Shown: positions 1 to 8,289 of the stretch, piece after piece
Position numbering within the stretch: position 1 is the stretch's first letter
How the letters are laid out: each line of letters opens with the position of its first letter
NCBI GenBank assembly: GCA_938023705.1
Contig: CALJDJ010000075.1
Location: forward strand, 15,916-79,915
DNA: 64,000 nt
Source of the DNA: an uncultured Collinsella sp.
GTDB taxonomy: Bacteria > Actinomycetota > Coriobacteriia > Coriobacteriales > Coriobacteriaceae
Reading direction: 5' to 3'
Notes under the pieces: generated by a model
What the model was told of the DNA's origin: nothing
Database searches by the model: none
The model's input: the letters and a program-made list of their open reading frames with translations, nothing else
Made by a program: the position numbers and the translations under genes

Positions 1-258
1 GCCGATTTGGCGCTCATTCGTCGGTCGCCGCCATAAGGCGTGCTCCCTCCTCTTTCGGGCCAAATCGACTCAGCTGACGCCGTCTCGCTGTTTTTGCCTG
101 GTCATCGGCGGCTCCATTTTTGTTGCGGTCTCGGCTTTCAAGTCGCCTTGCTCGCGCTGACGGGTTCTCGCTTTCGTTGACGGAATCATCGGCGTTGTCA
201 TTCTTTTTACTAGGGTTATCGTATTATTGAGGCTGTTTGTTGCTCGCTTTATTCTGTT
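1..258. other. Left-edge region, no supportable gene
   Basis: No reading frame here has a start codon with a ribosome binding site and convincing protein character. A plus-frame ending at position 36 could be the last residues of an upstream gene, and a minus-strand frame from about 226 to 14 is open but lacks a start. The AT-richer stretch at about 200-250 probably carries the yigZ promoter, but I cannot define its elements. Confidence 0.4.
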
Positions 259-269
259 GAGGGGCTTCG

Positions 270-905
270 TTGGACAGCTATTTTACTCTGCAATCGAATA
301 TTGAGGTTTCGGGTGAGCTTGTGGACCGCAAGAGCCGGTTTATTGCCCAGCTGGTCCATATTGAGTCCGAGGACGAGGCGAATGCCTTTATCGAGATGGT
401 TCGCAAGCGTCATTACGACGCTCGACACAATGTTCCCGCGTGGATTTTGGTCGATGGACGCGAGCGCCAGAGCGATGATGGTGAGCCGAGCCGCACGAGC
501 GGTATGCCGACGCTCGAGGTGTTGCGCGGTGCGGAGCTCAAAAATGTTTGCTGCGTAGTGACGCGCTATTTTGGCGGCACGCTGTTGGGGCCGGGCGGCC
601 TGGTTCGCGCCTATACTGCGGCGACGCAAGCGGCGGTGGCCGCGGCTCAGGAGGCCGGGCAGATCGTCGAGATGACGAGTGTCGTGCCTGTTGACGTGCA
701 TGTGGCCTATCCGCAGTATGAGCAGGTGCTTCGCTTGGCCCAGGATTCCGGTGCCAAGGTTTCGGATACCGAGTACGCGGATGCCGTGACACTTCATTTG
801 GTGTTTAAGGCGGGGGAGCAGGAGTCGTTTTGCGCTAAGATGCGCGAGCTTATGGCGGGGCGTGAGGAGATTGAGGTCGGCGCTCCCGAATTTGCCGAGT
901 TCTAA
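270..905 (+). CDS. yigZ: YigZ/IMPACT family protein (UPF0029)
   Basis: A 211-residue protein of the YigZ/IMPACT family, whose molecular role in bacteria is poorly defined; eukaryotic IMPACT is linked to translational control. The N-terminal UPF0029 domain (about residues 15-125) has the signature stretches HNVPAWIL, SDDGEPSRTSGMP and VTRYFGGTLLGPGGLVRAY. The C-terminal part (about 135-205) fits the DUF1949 fold. The start is the TTG at 270, five bases after GAGGGG (259-264). No ATG lies upstream in frame, and the next would cut the conserved N terminus. The length is normal for the family. It stands alone and faces the next gene, with a shared terminator between them. Confidence 0.9.
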   Translation: MDSYFTLQSNIEVSGELVDRKSRFIAQLVHIESEDEANAFIEMVRKRHYDARHNVPAWILVDGRERQSDDGEPSRTSGMPTLEVLRGAELKNVCCVVTRYFGGTLLGPGGLVRAYTAATQAAVAAAQEAGQIVEMTSVVPVDVHVAYPQYEQVLRLAQDSGAKVSDTEYADAVTLHLVFKAGEQESFCAKMRELMAGREEIEVGAPEFAEF

Positions 906-908
906 CGG

Positions 909-959
909 CGACGGCCGGCGTGCTTTTGGATGGATCCTAAGCGCGCCGGCCGTCGTTTT
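909..959. terminator. Terminator between convergent genes
   Basis: A perfect 12-bp inverted repeat, CGACGGCCGGCG (909-920) with its complement at 944-955, is followed by TTTT on the plus strand. It sits between the stop of yigZ (905) and the stop of the minus-strand gene (974), so it probably ends both transcripts. Confidence 0.8.
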
Positions 960-973
960 ACTGTTGCTTTCGA

Positions 974-1420
974 TTACTCGGCGAGCTGCTTTAGCACATC
1001 ACAGGCGATTTCGACGGCATCGTCGATGCAGCCGGGGCAGCTGCGGAGCGGACCCTTATCCGATCCGATGCCCTTGAGCGTGCCGCAGACGGTTGTTGTG
1101 TTCTTCTCGCCAAAACGCTTGGCGATTTCGCGCGACAGCTTGTAGGTCTGGCCCTTGGTCTTCGGGTTTTCCATGCCATCGCTCATTACAAAGCCCATGA
1201 TGGCCACGGCGCCCGAGATGGCGCCGCAGGTCTCGGTCATACCGCCCATGCCGGCGCCAAAGCCCTCGGTGAGGGTAAAGGCGACCTGGGGGTCGAGCCC
1301 GACAGCGGGCGCGAGCGTGCAGGCGACGGCCTGGGCGCAGTTAAAGCCACGGGCGTGGTATTCGGCAGCCTGAGCCTGACAGGCGGTGATGTCGAGCTGG
1401 GCCGTATCGATTTGCTTCAT
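974..1420 (-). CDS. C_GCAxxG_C_C family protein
   Basis: This encodes 148 residues of the C_GCAxxG_C_C family (Pfam-type redox protein, function unknown). Visible signature: FNCAQAVA near the N terminus, then GAGMGGMTETCGAISGA, and a C-terminal CPGC pair, with conserved cysteines as expected for a small cysteine-rich redox or metal-binding protein. The start at 1420 (ATG, MKQIDTAQ) is chosen because AAGGAG lies eight bases upstream. An open extension to 1567 has no ribosome binding site and no family similarity. The gene is divergent from the O-acetylhomoserine sulfhydrylase gene. A 10-bp inverted repeat lies between the two starts. Confidence 0.8.
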   Translation of the reverse strand: MKQIDTAQLDITACQAQAAEYHARGFNCAQAVACTLAPAVGLDPQVAFTLTEGFGAGMGGMTETCGAISGAVAIMGFVMSDGMENPKTKGQTYKLSREIAKRFGEKNTTTVCGTLKGIGSDKGPLRSCPGCIDDAVEIACDVLKQLAE

Positions 1421-1535
1421 CGTTGTCTCCTTGGTTACGGTGTACCCGCCTATGGTACCCGTGACGGGGCATTCGCTTATCGAGACCGCAGTGCATATCT
1501 CATTGTTTTTCGCCATCGAACACTTTCTTAAGATT

Positions 1536-1566
1536 TGGGACAAATAAACCTGATTAATTTGTCCCA
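1536..1566. promoter_or_regulatory. Inverted repeat in divergent promoter region
   Basis: TGGGACAAAT (1536-1545) and ATTTGTCCCA (1557-1566) form a perfect 10-bp inverted repeat with an 11-base spacer in the region between two divergent starts. It could be an operator, or a member of the GGGAC...GTCCC palindrome group found elsewhere in this window (5151, 36755, 54849). The sequence alone does not tell which. Confidence 0.45.
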
Positions 1567-1654
1567 TAACCTATCGGCGGGATGGGTTGAGAGGGCTGCG
1601 GGGTAGCGGTATCGTGAACCGAATAAAAACAAAACCCAAGTAAGGGAGTTGGAT

Positions 1655-2938
1655 ATGAGCGAGCAGACCATCGGAACTACATGTGTTCAGGGCGGCTATC
1701 ATCCGGGCGATGCGGAGCCGCGCCAGGTGCCCATCTACCAGTCCACCACGTGGAAATACGACACGTCCGAGCACATGGGCAAGCTGTTTGACCTGGAGGA
1801 GTCGGGCTACTTCTACAGCCGTCTGCAGAATCCCACGTGCGATCTGGTTGCCGCCAAGATCTGCGAGATGGAGGGCGGCACCGCTGCGATGCTCACGAGT
1901 TCGGGCATGGCCGCGAACTTCCTCGCGATCTTTAACGTGGCCGGTGCCGGTGATCACGTGGTCGCGAGCTCTGCTATCTACGGCGGTACGTATAACCTGC
2001 TCGCCCACACCATGGGCCGCATGGGCGTGGCTTGCACGTTTGTCGCCCCCGACTGCACCGATGAGGAGCTGGAGGCAGCCTTTGAGCCCAATACCAAGCT
2101 CGTCTTTGGCGAGACGATTGCCAACCCCGCCCTTGCCGTGCTCGATATTGAGCGCTTTGCCAAGGCCGCGCATGACCACGGCGTGCCGCTGATGGTCGAC
2201 AACACCTTCCCGACGCCCGTGATGTGCCGTCCCTTTGAGTGGGGCGCCGACATCGTCACGCACTCTACCACCAAGTACATGGATGGGCATGCGGCCTACC
2301 TGGGTGGCGTGATCGTCGACCACGGCCAGTTTGACTGGATGGCCCATGCAGACAAGTTCCCGGGTCTCACCACGCCCGACGAGAGCTATCACGGCGTGAC
2401 CTATGCCGAGAAGTTCGGTCGCGAGGGTGCCTTCATTACCAAGGCAACCGCTCAGCTCATGCGCGACCTCGGCCCCATGCAGAACCCGCAGGCGGCGTTC
2501 TTCTTGAACAGCTCGCTCGAGAGCCTGCATGTGCGTATGCCGCGTCATTGTGAGAACGGCCTGGCCGTTGCCAAGTTCCTGCAGAGCCATCCCAAGGTGC
2601 GCTTTGTGAGCTATCCGGGCCTGGAGGGCGATAAGTACTATGACCTGGCTCAGAAGTACATGCCCAACGGCACGTGCGGTGTCGTGAGCTTTGGCTTTAA
2701 CGGTGGTCGCGCGGCGGCCGAGACCTTTATGAAGAGCCTCAAGCTCGCCCAGATCGCCACGCATGTGGCCGACGCCCGCACTTGCTGCCTGCATCCCGCT
2801 AACGCCACGCACCGCCAGATGAACGATGAGGAGCTCATCGCCTGTGGCATTTCCGCCGACATGGTGCGCCTGTCGTGCGGCCTCGAGGACACGGCCGATC
2901 TGATTGCCGACCTTGAGCAGGCGCTCGAGCAGTGCTAG
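1655..2938 (+). CDS. metY: O-acetylhomoserine aminocarboxypropyltransferase/sulfhydrylase
   Basis: A PLP-dependent Cys/Met metabolism enzyme (427 residues) that would make homocysteine from O-acetylhomoserine and sulfide in the cytoplasm. A methionine gamma-lyase activity cannot be excluded from sequence. The motif THSTTKYMDGH holds the likely PLP-binding lysine (residue 207). SSGMAANF and VDNTFPTPVMCRPFEWGADI are typical of the family, and the C-terminal VRLSCGLED contains the conserved substrate-binding arginine. ATG 1655 is preferred over TTG 1649 because AAGGGAG ends at 1648. Monocistronic, with a strong terminator 70 bases downstream. Confidence 0.88.
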   Translation: MSEQTIGTTCVQGGYHPGDAEPRQVPIYQSTTWKYDTSEHMGKLFDLEESGYFYSRLQNPTCDLVAAKICEMEGGTAAMLTSSGMAANFLAIFNVAGAGDHVVASSAIYGGTYNLLAHTMGRMGVACTFVAPDCTDEELEAAFEPNTKLVFGETIANPALAVLDIERFAKAAHDHGVPLMVDNTFPTPVMCRPFEWGADIVTHSTTKYMDGHAAYLGGVIVDHGQFDWMAHADKFPGLTTPDESYHGVTYAEKFGREGAFITKATAQLMRDLGPMQNPQAAFFLNSSLESLHVRMPRHCENGLAVAKFLQSHPKVRFVSYPGLEGDKYYDLAQKYMPNGTCGVVSFGFNGGRAAAETFMKSLKLAQIATHVADARTCCLHPANATHRQMNDEELIACGISADMVRLSCGLEDTADLIADLEQALEQC

Positions 2939-3005
2939 GCTAGCTCCGTACAAGGTGCCGATGCTGGCAGAAAGCTTCGGTGACCTTTTGTTCCGATTCC
3001 GTAGG

Positions 3006-3053
3006 CGGGGCCCCAATCGCGTCTGTTTGCAGGCGATTGGGGCCCCGTTTTTT
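3006..3053 (+). terminator. Rho-independent terminator after metY
   Basis: A perfect 15-bp stem, CGGGGCCCCAATCGC (3006-3020) with 3033-3047, a 12-base loop and a T6 tract at 3048-3053. Confidence 0.93.
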
Positions 3054-3079
3054 GCATTGGGCCACTCGAAAGGATGGAT

Positions 3080-4384
3080 ATGGAGAAAACCGCAGAGCAG
3101 CTGCGCCGCGAGCACATTGCCCTAGAGGGCGATACTCATGGCAAGAACAAATGGGCGATTCTGTTTACCGTGCTCATCATGACGTTTATGTCGTGTCTGG
3201 ATTCGACCGTCGTGACCGTGGCACTGCCCGTGATGCAAAAGGAGCTGGGCGTGGGCCTCGACCGCATTCAGCTGGTGAGCTCGGTGTATCTGCTTGCGAC
3301 GTGCGTGGCCATGTTGCCGTTTGGTCGTTTGGGCGACGTGCGCGGCAAGGTGGGCGTGTTCCAGCTGGGCGTCATTGTCTTTACGCTCGGCTCGTTGCTG
3401 TGCGGCCTTTCGGGTTCTCTCGAAGTTCTTATTCTGGCACGCATTGTGCAGGGCGTCGGTTGCGCGGCGGCCATGGCCAACAACATGGGCATCATCACCG
3501 AGTCGTTTCCGGCGCGCGAGCGCGGTCGTGCCATGGGTATTCTCGCGACCTTCGTGGCCCTCGGCATGATGTGTGGCCCCGTGCTCGGCGGCATGCTGGT
3601 GGCAAGCTTTCCCTGGGAGAGCATCTTCCTCATCAACCTGCCCATTGGCGTCATCTCGTTTATTGTGGGGCTCTATACGCTACCGCATGTTAAGCCGGAA
3701 GCCGGCGAGCGCCCCATGTCCCTGTTTGAGGCTGCTCGTCGCTGCTTTGCAAATTCGGCCTTTACCATCAACCTTGCCTGCATGCTCATCGTGTTCGTTG
3801 GTATTGGCGCATCCGAGTTTATCCTGCCGTTCTATTTTCAGGACGCCCACGGCTTTGGTTCTGACATTTCCGGATTGCTTTTTTTGGCGCTGCCGATGGT
3901 GAATGCCTTTATCGGCCCGCTTTCGGGTACGGTTTCGGACCGTGTCGGCTGCGAGGGCCCCACGGCGGTCGGCCTGGGCGTGTATGTATGCGGTCTCTTT
4001 GTGGTAAGCACGCTCGACGAGCACTCTTCCATCCCTGTGATCGTGTGCTGCGTCGCGTTTATGTCGTGTGGTACGTCGATTTTCCAGAGTCCCAATAACT
4101 CGCTGTATATGGGCTCGGCTCCGCGCGAAGCGCTCGGCTTTGCGGGCAGCCTGGGCAGCCTGGCGCGCTATGCGGGTATGGCAGTGGGCATTACGGCGGC
4201 GTCGCATATCCTGTATGGGCAGATGAGCGTGGCGATGGGCGAGGCCGTGACCAGTTTTGTCGCAGGTCGTCCGGATGTGTTCCTGTTTGGTTTCCGTTCG
4301 GTGTTCTATGTGTTGATGGCTGTGGCGGCAGTGGGCTTTGCGCTCGCCATGGTGCGTTTGGTGAAGATGCGCGCCCGTCATTAG
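3080..4384 (+). CDS. MFS transporter, drug:H+ antiporter type
   Basis: A 434-residue integral membrane protein of the major facilitator superfamily, closest in style to the DHA2 drug:proton antiporters. TM1 carries the motif MSCLDSTVVTVALPVM (motif D1-like). The loop after TM2 has GRLGDVRGK (motif A), TM4 has the ARIVQGVG stretch and TM5 the GPVLGGML antiporter motif C. About 12 helices can be counted. The substrate is unknown. ATG 3080 is chosen because GAAAGG (3068-3073) would overlap the upstream ATG 3074. It is monocistronic, preceded by the metY terminator. Confidence 0.82.
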   Translation: MEKTAEQLRREHIALEGDTHGKNKWAILFTVLIMTFMSCLDSTVVTVALPVMQKELGVGLDRIQLVSSVYLLATCVAMLPFGRLGDVRGKVGVFQLGVIVFTLGSLLCGLSGSLEVLILARIVQGVGCAAAMANNMGIITESFPARERGRAMGILATFVALGMMCGPVLGGMLVASFPWESIFLINLPIGVISFIVGLYTLPHVKPEAGERPMSLFEAARRCFANSAFTINLACMLIVFVGIGASEFILPFYFQDAHGFGSDISGLLFLALPMVNAFIGPLSGTVSDRVGCEGPTAVGLGVYVCGLFVVSTLDEHSSIPVIVCCVAFMSCGTSIFQSPNNSLYMGSAPREALGFAGSLGSLARYAGMAVGITAASHILYGQMSVAMGEAVTSFVAGRPDVFLFGFRSVFYVLMAVAAVGFALAMVRLVKMRARH

Positions 4385-4403
4385 CGTGTTGGGAGGCTGT
4401 CTG

Positions 4404-4425
4404 CCACGAACGGGCCTATCTACTG
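4404..4425. repeat. Solitary arm of the 158-bp palindrome family
   Basis: CCACGAACGGGCCTATCTACT closely matches the left arms of the full elements at 40356 and 54674 (consensus CCACGAAA-GGGCTATCTACT). The core and right arm are missing, so this is a truncated copy lying 20 bases after the MFS stop codon. Confidence 0.6.
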
Positions 4426-4543
4426 GTCTTGCGGCTTTATGGTGCGATGCGGCTTGTGGGACGGGCAGGGGTCGGTCCGTGGTAGACTATCGAACAACGT
4501 TTATTAATCGCGCGGTATCGTTGCCGCGAGAAGGGGTTGCGCC

Positions 4544-5122
4544 ATGCAGGAGCTTGAGGATCGTATTCGCCATGACGGCATCGTAAAGGCCGGTAACGTC
4601 CTTAAGGTTGATGCCTTCCTCAACCACCAATGCGACGTTGAGCTGTTCGACCACATGGGCGCCGAGTGGGCCCGTCTGTTCGAGGGTGTCGAGATCAACA
4701 AGATCCTGACGATTGAGGCTTCGGGCATTGGCATGGCATGCATCGCGGCTCAGCATTTTGGCGGCGTGCCGGTGGTCTTTGCCAAGAAGGCACAGTCCAT
4801 CAACCTCGACGGCGAGCAGTATGCCACGACCATCTATTCCTTTACCAAGCAAAAGGAGTACCCGGTCATCGTTGGCAAGCGTTTCCTGTCCGAGGGCGAC
4901 AAGGTCCTGATCATCGACGACTTCTTGGCCAACGGCTGCGCGCTCGAGGGTCTTATCAAGATCTGCGAGGCTGCGGGTGCCGAGGTGTCCGGCATTGGCA
5001 TTGCGGTGGAGAAGGGCTTCCAGGGCGGTGGCGATAAGCTCCGCGAGCGCGGCTTCCGCGTTGAGAGCCTGGCCCGTATCGCCGATATGGACTGCGATAA
5101 CGGCGAGATCACCTTCGCCTAA
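4544..5122 (+). CDS. xpt: Xanthine phosphoribosyltransferase
   Basis: A cytoplasmic purine salvage enzyme that converts xanthine and PRPP to XMP. The 192 residues match the family length. The PRPP-binding signature VLIIDDFLANGCALEGL is clear, as are the N-terminal MQELEDRI and the FAKKAQS stretch typical of Xpt. The start at 4544 follows GAAGGGG at a good distance. An extended -10-like TGGTAGACT ends at 4488. A short upstream open frame is out of context. I see no purine-riboswitch core in the 150-base leader. Monocistronic; a hairpin with a T tract follows at 5151. Confidence 0.93.
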   Translation: MQELEDRIRHDGIVKAGNVLKVDAFLNHQCDVELFDHMGAEWARLFEGVEINKILTIEASGIGMACIAAQHFGGVPVVFAKKAQSINLDGEQYATTIYSFTKQKEYPVIVGKRFLSEGDKVLIIDDFLANGCALEGLIKICEAAGAEVSGIGIAVEKGFQGGGDKLRERGFRVESLARIADMDCDNGEITFA

Positions 5123-5150
5123 GCGCGCGACACAAGCGATTGGTATGCGA

Positions 5151-5185
5151 TGTGACAAAGGGACTGTCCCTTTGTCACATTTTTT
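5151..5185. terminator. Palindromic terminator-like hairpin after xpt
   Basis: TGTGACAAAGGGAC, one T, then its exact complement GTCCCTTTGTCACA (5166-5179), followed by TTTTTT. It can end xpt transcription. The same palindrome with one changed base pair recurs at 54849-54875 without the T tract, so it is also a member of a dispersed repeat family. Confidence 0.75.
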
Positions 5186-5205
5186 GTATGAGGGGAGGTG
5201 TTGAT

Positions 5206-5586
5206 ATGGACGAGAACAAGATGGGATGGCGCGAGTATACGCGCTATGCCGAGATGTCGGCCGAGGAGCTGGCGCGTGATTGCGAGGTCCAGGTGTTTCG
5301 CGCGACGGGTCCGGGCGGCCAGGGCGTGAACACGACGGACTCGGCGGTGCGCATGAAGCATATCCCTTCGGGGATTACCGTGACGGCGCGCGAGAGCCGC
5401 AGCCAGTTCCAGAATCGCGCGAGCTGCCTGCGCAAACTACGCGCCGAGCTCGAGCGTCGCGGGCGTCCACCGCGCCGACGCGTAAAGACCAAGGTGCCCC
5501 AGCGCTCCCGCCAGCGTAGACTCAACGACAAGCACTTCAACGCCATCAAAAAGGCCAACCGCCGCAAGCCGAGCAGTGACGAGTAG
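5206..5586 (+). CDS. Peptide chain release factor-like protein (GGQ domain)
   Basis: A 126-residue stand-alone class-I release-factor catalytic domain. GPGGQGVNTTDSAVRM holds the GGQ that triggers peptidyl-tRNA hydrolysis in the peptidyl-transferase centre, followed by SRSQFQNR and a basic C-terminal tail rich in Arg/Lys as in ArfB/YaeJ and PrfH-like rescue factors. It lacks the codon-recognition domain of RF1/RF2, so a role in ribosome rescue is the best inference. ATG 5206 has GGGGAGG seven bases upstream. The gene is convergent with the lipid kinase gene, only 21 bases apart. Confidence 0.8.
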   Translation: MDENKMGWREYTRYAEMSAEELARDCEVQVFRATGPGGQGVNTTDSAVRMKHIPSGITVTARESRSQFQNRASCLRKLRAELERRGRPPRRRVKTKVPQRSRQRRLNDKHFNAIKKANRRKPSSDE

Positions 5587-5607
5587 TCGATTGCCCCGCT
5601 GGCCTTG

Positions 5608-6570
5608 CTAGCGGGTAGGGTGCCAAACTTGGAGGGCGCTGCCGAGGACGTCGACCTCGATGCGCGAGGCGTCAACGGGCTCGCCGTCGGCCTGGATGGG
5701 GTAGTCGGGCTCCTCAAAAGTTAGCTCGGCATGGCGGCAGCGGCGCATGCGAACCGGTGGCAACTTGGTATGGTGGCCGTCCTTGGCCGAAAGGAACATA
5801 GGCAGGGCTACCGCGCGAGGGACGGGGCCGCAGGCGTAGCAGACGTCGAGCATGCCGTCGCAGGGGTCGGCATCGGGGCAGATGCGATAGCCCGAGCCAT
5901 AGGTAGGACCAAGCTGAATCGCCATGATGATCGCCCTCACGCGCTCGGCGGGCGCGCCGTCAAAGCTGACTGTCATGGGGTAGTTGCGGTAGCGCAGGCC
6001 AAACTGCTCAAGTCCCGAAAGGGTGTAGAGCGGCGCGCCCGTCAAGCCGGTCTTTTTGCGCAGCTCAGTGGTGCCCAGGCCGATGGCGGCATCGATGCCG
6101 ACCGAAAGCGTCTGGTCGTAGTACTCAACGGTAGCCTCGCCGCTGCCGCTCGCAGGGCTCCACGAGCGAATGCGCCCGATGTCCTGACGCTGCAGCTCGC
6201 AGGTGAGCAGCGCGCCATAATCCTTGCCGGAGAAATCGTTGATGCCGAGCGTCTGGGCAAAATCATTGCCGGAGCCCACGGGCAGGACGGCAAGAGCGGG
6301 GCGGGCGTCCTCCTTTTGCGTCATAAGCCCGTTGACGACCTCGTGAATCACGCCGTCGCCGCCGAGTGCGATAACGGTGCGATAGCCCTGAGCCTGTGCG
6401 GCCAGCTCCTTGGCGTGTCCCATACGCTCGGTCAACACCAGGTCAAACTGGGATGCGCGTGCAGTCATGTCCAAAAAGCGTTGCAGGCGCTCGGCAACTT
6501 CGCGTGCCGCACCCGACTGGGCGGCTGGGTTGGCGATGATGAGCGTGCGACCAAAATCAGTTGCGTGCAT
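5608..6570 (-). CDS. Diacylglycerol/lipid kinase family protein
   Basis: A soluble lipid kinase of the DagK/YegS/LCB5 family, 320 residues. The nucleotide-binding loop GGDGVIHEVVNGLM and the LPVGSGNDFAQTLGI motif are both present, and the N terminus LIIANPAAQSG is the usual first strand of the catalytic domain. The likely role is phosphorylation of diacylglycerol or a related lipid at the inner face of the membrane; the substrate is not proven. ATG 6570 is chosen because GGGAG (minus strand, 6578-6582) precedes it by seven bases. Open upstream codons lack a ribosome site. It follows the ClC gene on the same strand at 86 bases, so the two may be co-transcribed. Confidence 0.82.
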   Translation of the reverse strand: MHATDFGRTLIIANPAAQSGAAREVAERLQRFLDMTARASQFDLVLTERMGHAKELAAQAQGYRTVIALGGDGVIHEVVNGLMTQKEDARPALAVLPVGSGNDFAQTLGINDFSGKDYGALLTCELQRQDIGRIRSWSPASGSGEATVEYYDQTLSVGIDAAIGLGTTELRKKTGLTGAPLYTLSGLEQFGLRYRNYPMTVSFDGAPAERVRAIIMAIQLGPTYGSGYRICPDADPCDGMLDVCYACGPVPRAVALPMFLSAKDGHHTKLPPVRMRRCRHAELTFEEPDYPIQADGEPVDASRIEVDVLGSALQVWHPTR

Positions 6571-6656
6571 GGGGCGACTCCCGGCGTGTGACATGACAGT
6601 GCGGTCGCGCTCAGGTCGAATTAGCCCCGATTGTGGCTGCACGGCGATAATTACAT

Positions 6657-8078
6657 CTACTCTATCAGGTCGTTGTGGCGCTCGATAGCATCCGCTACCG
6701 TACCTCCCTCATCCACAATAAGCGAGCGGCGCTTGGGTGAGATGATGCGCTGGGCGGGGTACACGCCGCGGTGTCCGCCGGTTAGGTAGCTGATAAAGGC
6801 CACGATGACAAAGAACCCGGCGGCCGTGCCGTGGAACAGGTCGATGGCCATCATGCAGGTGGTGATGGGCACGTTGAGGCCGGCGCAGAACACGCCGAGC
6901 ATGCCGAGAGCCGCCATAAAGCTCGGGTCGAGTCCAGCGAGGCAGCCAATCCATCCGCCGAGCGCCGCACCGATGCCAAACAGGGGCGTGACCTCGCCGC
7001 CTTGGAAGCCCGCGCCCAGGGTAAGCGCTGTGACGACCAACTTGATGGCTGCGTCCGCCAGGGTGGTGTTGCCTGCAAATCCGGCGCCGGAAAGCCACGT
7101 GGAAAGGCCGGCGTAGTCCCAGGCGTCAAGGAGGGCATAGGCGGCCAAAACCACGAGTGCGCCCACGAGTGCGCGAGTAAGGTAATTGGTGATAAAGCGA
7201 CCGTAAAGGCTTTTGACGGTTCGAACCGACCAGGCAAAGAGGCGTGCCGTCAGACCGAAGATAATTGCGCTGATAACAACGATGACAACCGTCCGCGGTG
7301 TCATGTTGGGAACGCTGGCGATGACATTCGCCTCGTACTCGGTTCCCAAGGCAAGTGACGTAAAGTAGCCGGTAAACGAGGCGACCAGGCAGTAGATGCC
7401 CGCGGTGTAGTCGATCTTGCCGATAAAGCACATCTCCATGCCAAAGAAAGCTCCAGCAAGGGGCGAGCCGAATACGGCGCCAAAGGCCGACGAGATGCCG
7501 GCGAGCATGAGGTCGTGGTGGTCATGTTTTTTGAGGTGGGCGAGGTTCGAGATGTTGCTGGCGATGGTGCCGCCAATCTGCACCGCGGCCCCCTCGCGAC
7601 CGGCAGATCCGCCCGTTAGGTGCGTGAGCGTGGAGCAGACGAAGGTGAGAACGGCCATGCGCATATGGATGAGGCGTGTGCCCAGAGCGGAGTCGATGAC
7701 CAGGTTGTTACCGCGTTTGGCGGCAAGGCCGTGGTTTTTGTACACCCATGCGGTGGCAACGCCCACAACGGGAAGCAAGGCGTAGACCCATGCATGGTGC
7801 TCGCGATAGTCGGTCGCGATATTCAGCGAGGTCAAAAACGCCCAGGCGGCAACGCCCATGGCGAGCGAGACGATGACGACGAGTGCGAGCAACTTGGCGC
7901 TCGCGAGTAGGTTGCGGGCGTTGCGGCGCGTGTCGGCAGCCAAGAGATGCTCGGAGCGGGTGAGCTGATGCCTGCCGGCCATGATGACGTCGTTCAGGGA
8001 GAAAAAGCCGCCGTCGTCGAGCGACTGAGAATGATCCTGCGCTTCGTTTGCGCTTTCGGGTTTGTCGGTAAAAGTCAT
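6657..8078 (-). CDS. ClC-type chloride channel/transporter
   Basis: A 473-residue polytopic membrane protein of the ClC family. The anion-selectivity regions are visible: GGSAGREGAAVQIGG (GREGx, with the gating glutamate), GSPLAGAFFGMEM, and GFQGGEVTPLFGIGAALGG (the GxFxP region, here in a variant form). There is no C-terminal CBS pair, which agrees with short bacterial ClCs. The likely function is proton-coupled anion exchange or fluoride/chloride efflux; it cannot be narrowed further. ATG 8078 is preceded by GAGGA. The gene is divergent from moeA, with 211 bases between the starts. Confidence 0.85.
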   Translation of the reverse strand: MTFTDKPESANEAQDHSQSLDDGGFFSLNDVIMAGRHQLTRSEHLLAADTRRNARNLLASAKLLALVVIVSLAMGVAAWAFLTSLNIATDYREHHAWVYALLPVVGVATAWVYKNHGLAAKRGNNLVIDSALGTRLIHMRMAVLTFVCSTLTHLTGGSAGREGAAVQIGGTIASNISNLAHLKKHDHHDLMLAGISSAFGAVFGSPLAGAFFGMEMCFIGKIDYTAGIYCLVASFTGYFTSLALGTEYEANVIASVPNMTPRTVVIVVISAIIFGLTARLFAWSVRTVKSLYGRFITNYLTRALVGALVVLAAYALLDAWDYAGLSTWLSGAGFAGNTTLADAAIKLVVTALTLGAGFQGGEVTPLFGIGAALGGWIGCLAGLDPSFMAALGMLGVFCAGLNVPITTCMMAIDLFHGTAAGFFVIVAFISYLTGGHRGVYPAQRIISPKRRSLIVDEGGTVADAIERHNDLIE

Positions 8079-8289
8079 ACGTTCCTCTTTTGGGTTGTAC
8101 CACGAGCATTATAAAACGCGGTAAACGCGACGAGCCGGTGGGTTGGTTTTGGTTTTGTTTCGCGGCTTGCGGCCGACAGATGTATTTGCGGGTACAGGCC
8201 AAGTCGCGGTCGCGCGTCGAGGGATTATACTGAGAGAAACATAAAGAATCGGCGCTTTTGTTGCGCGCCGCAGCATGCTAGAGGTGTAT

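Noticed and set aside
14..226. Minus-strand open frame rich in Arg/Lys/Glu at the left edge
   Set aside because: It has no ATG, GTG or TTG start with a ribosome site and is preceded by an in-frame stop. It could be a relic but cannot be supported.
4386..4543. Purine riboswitch upstream of xpt
   Set aside because: The conserved junction sequences of the purine aptamer are not found. The region holds a solo repeat arm and a -10-like box instead.
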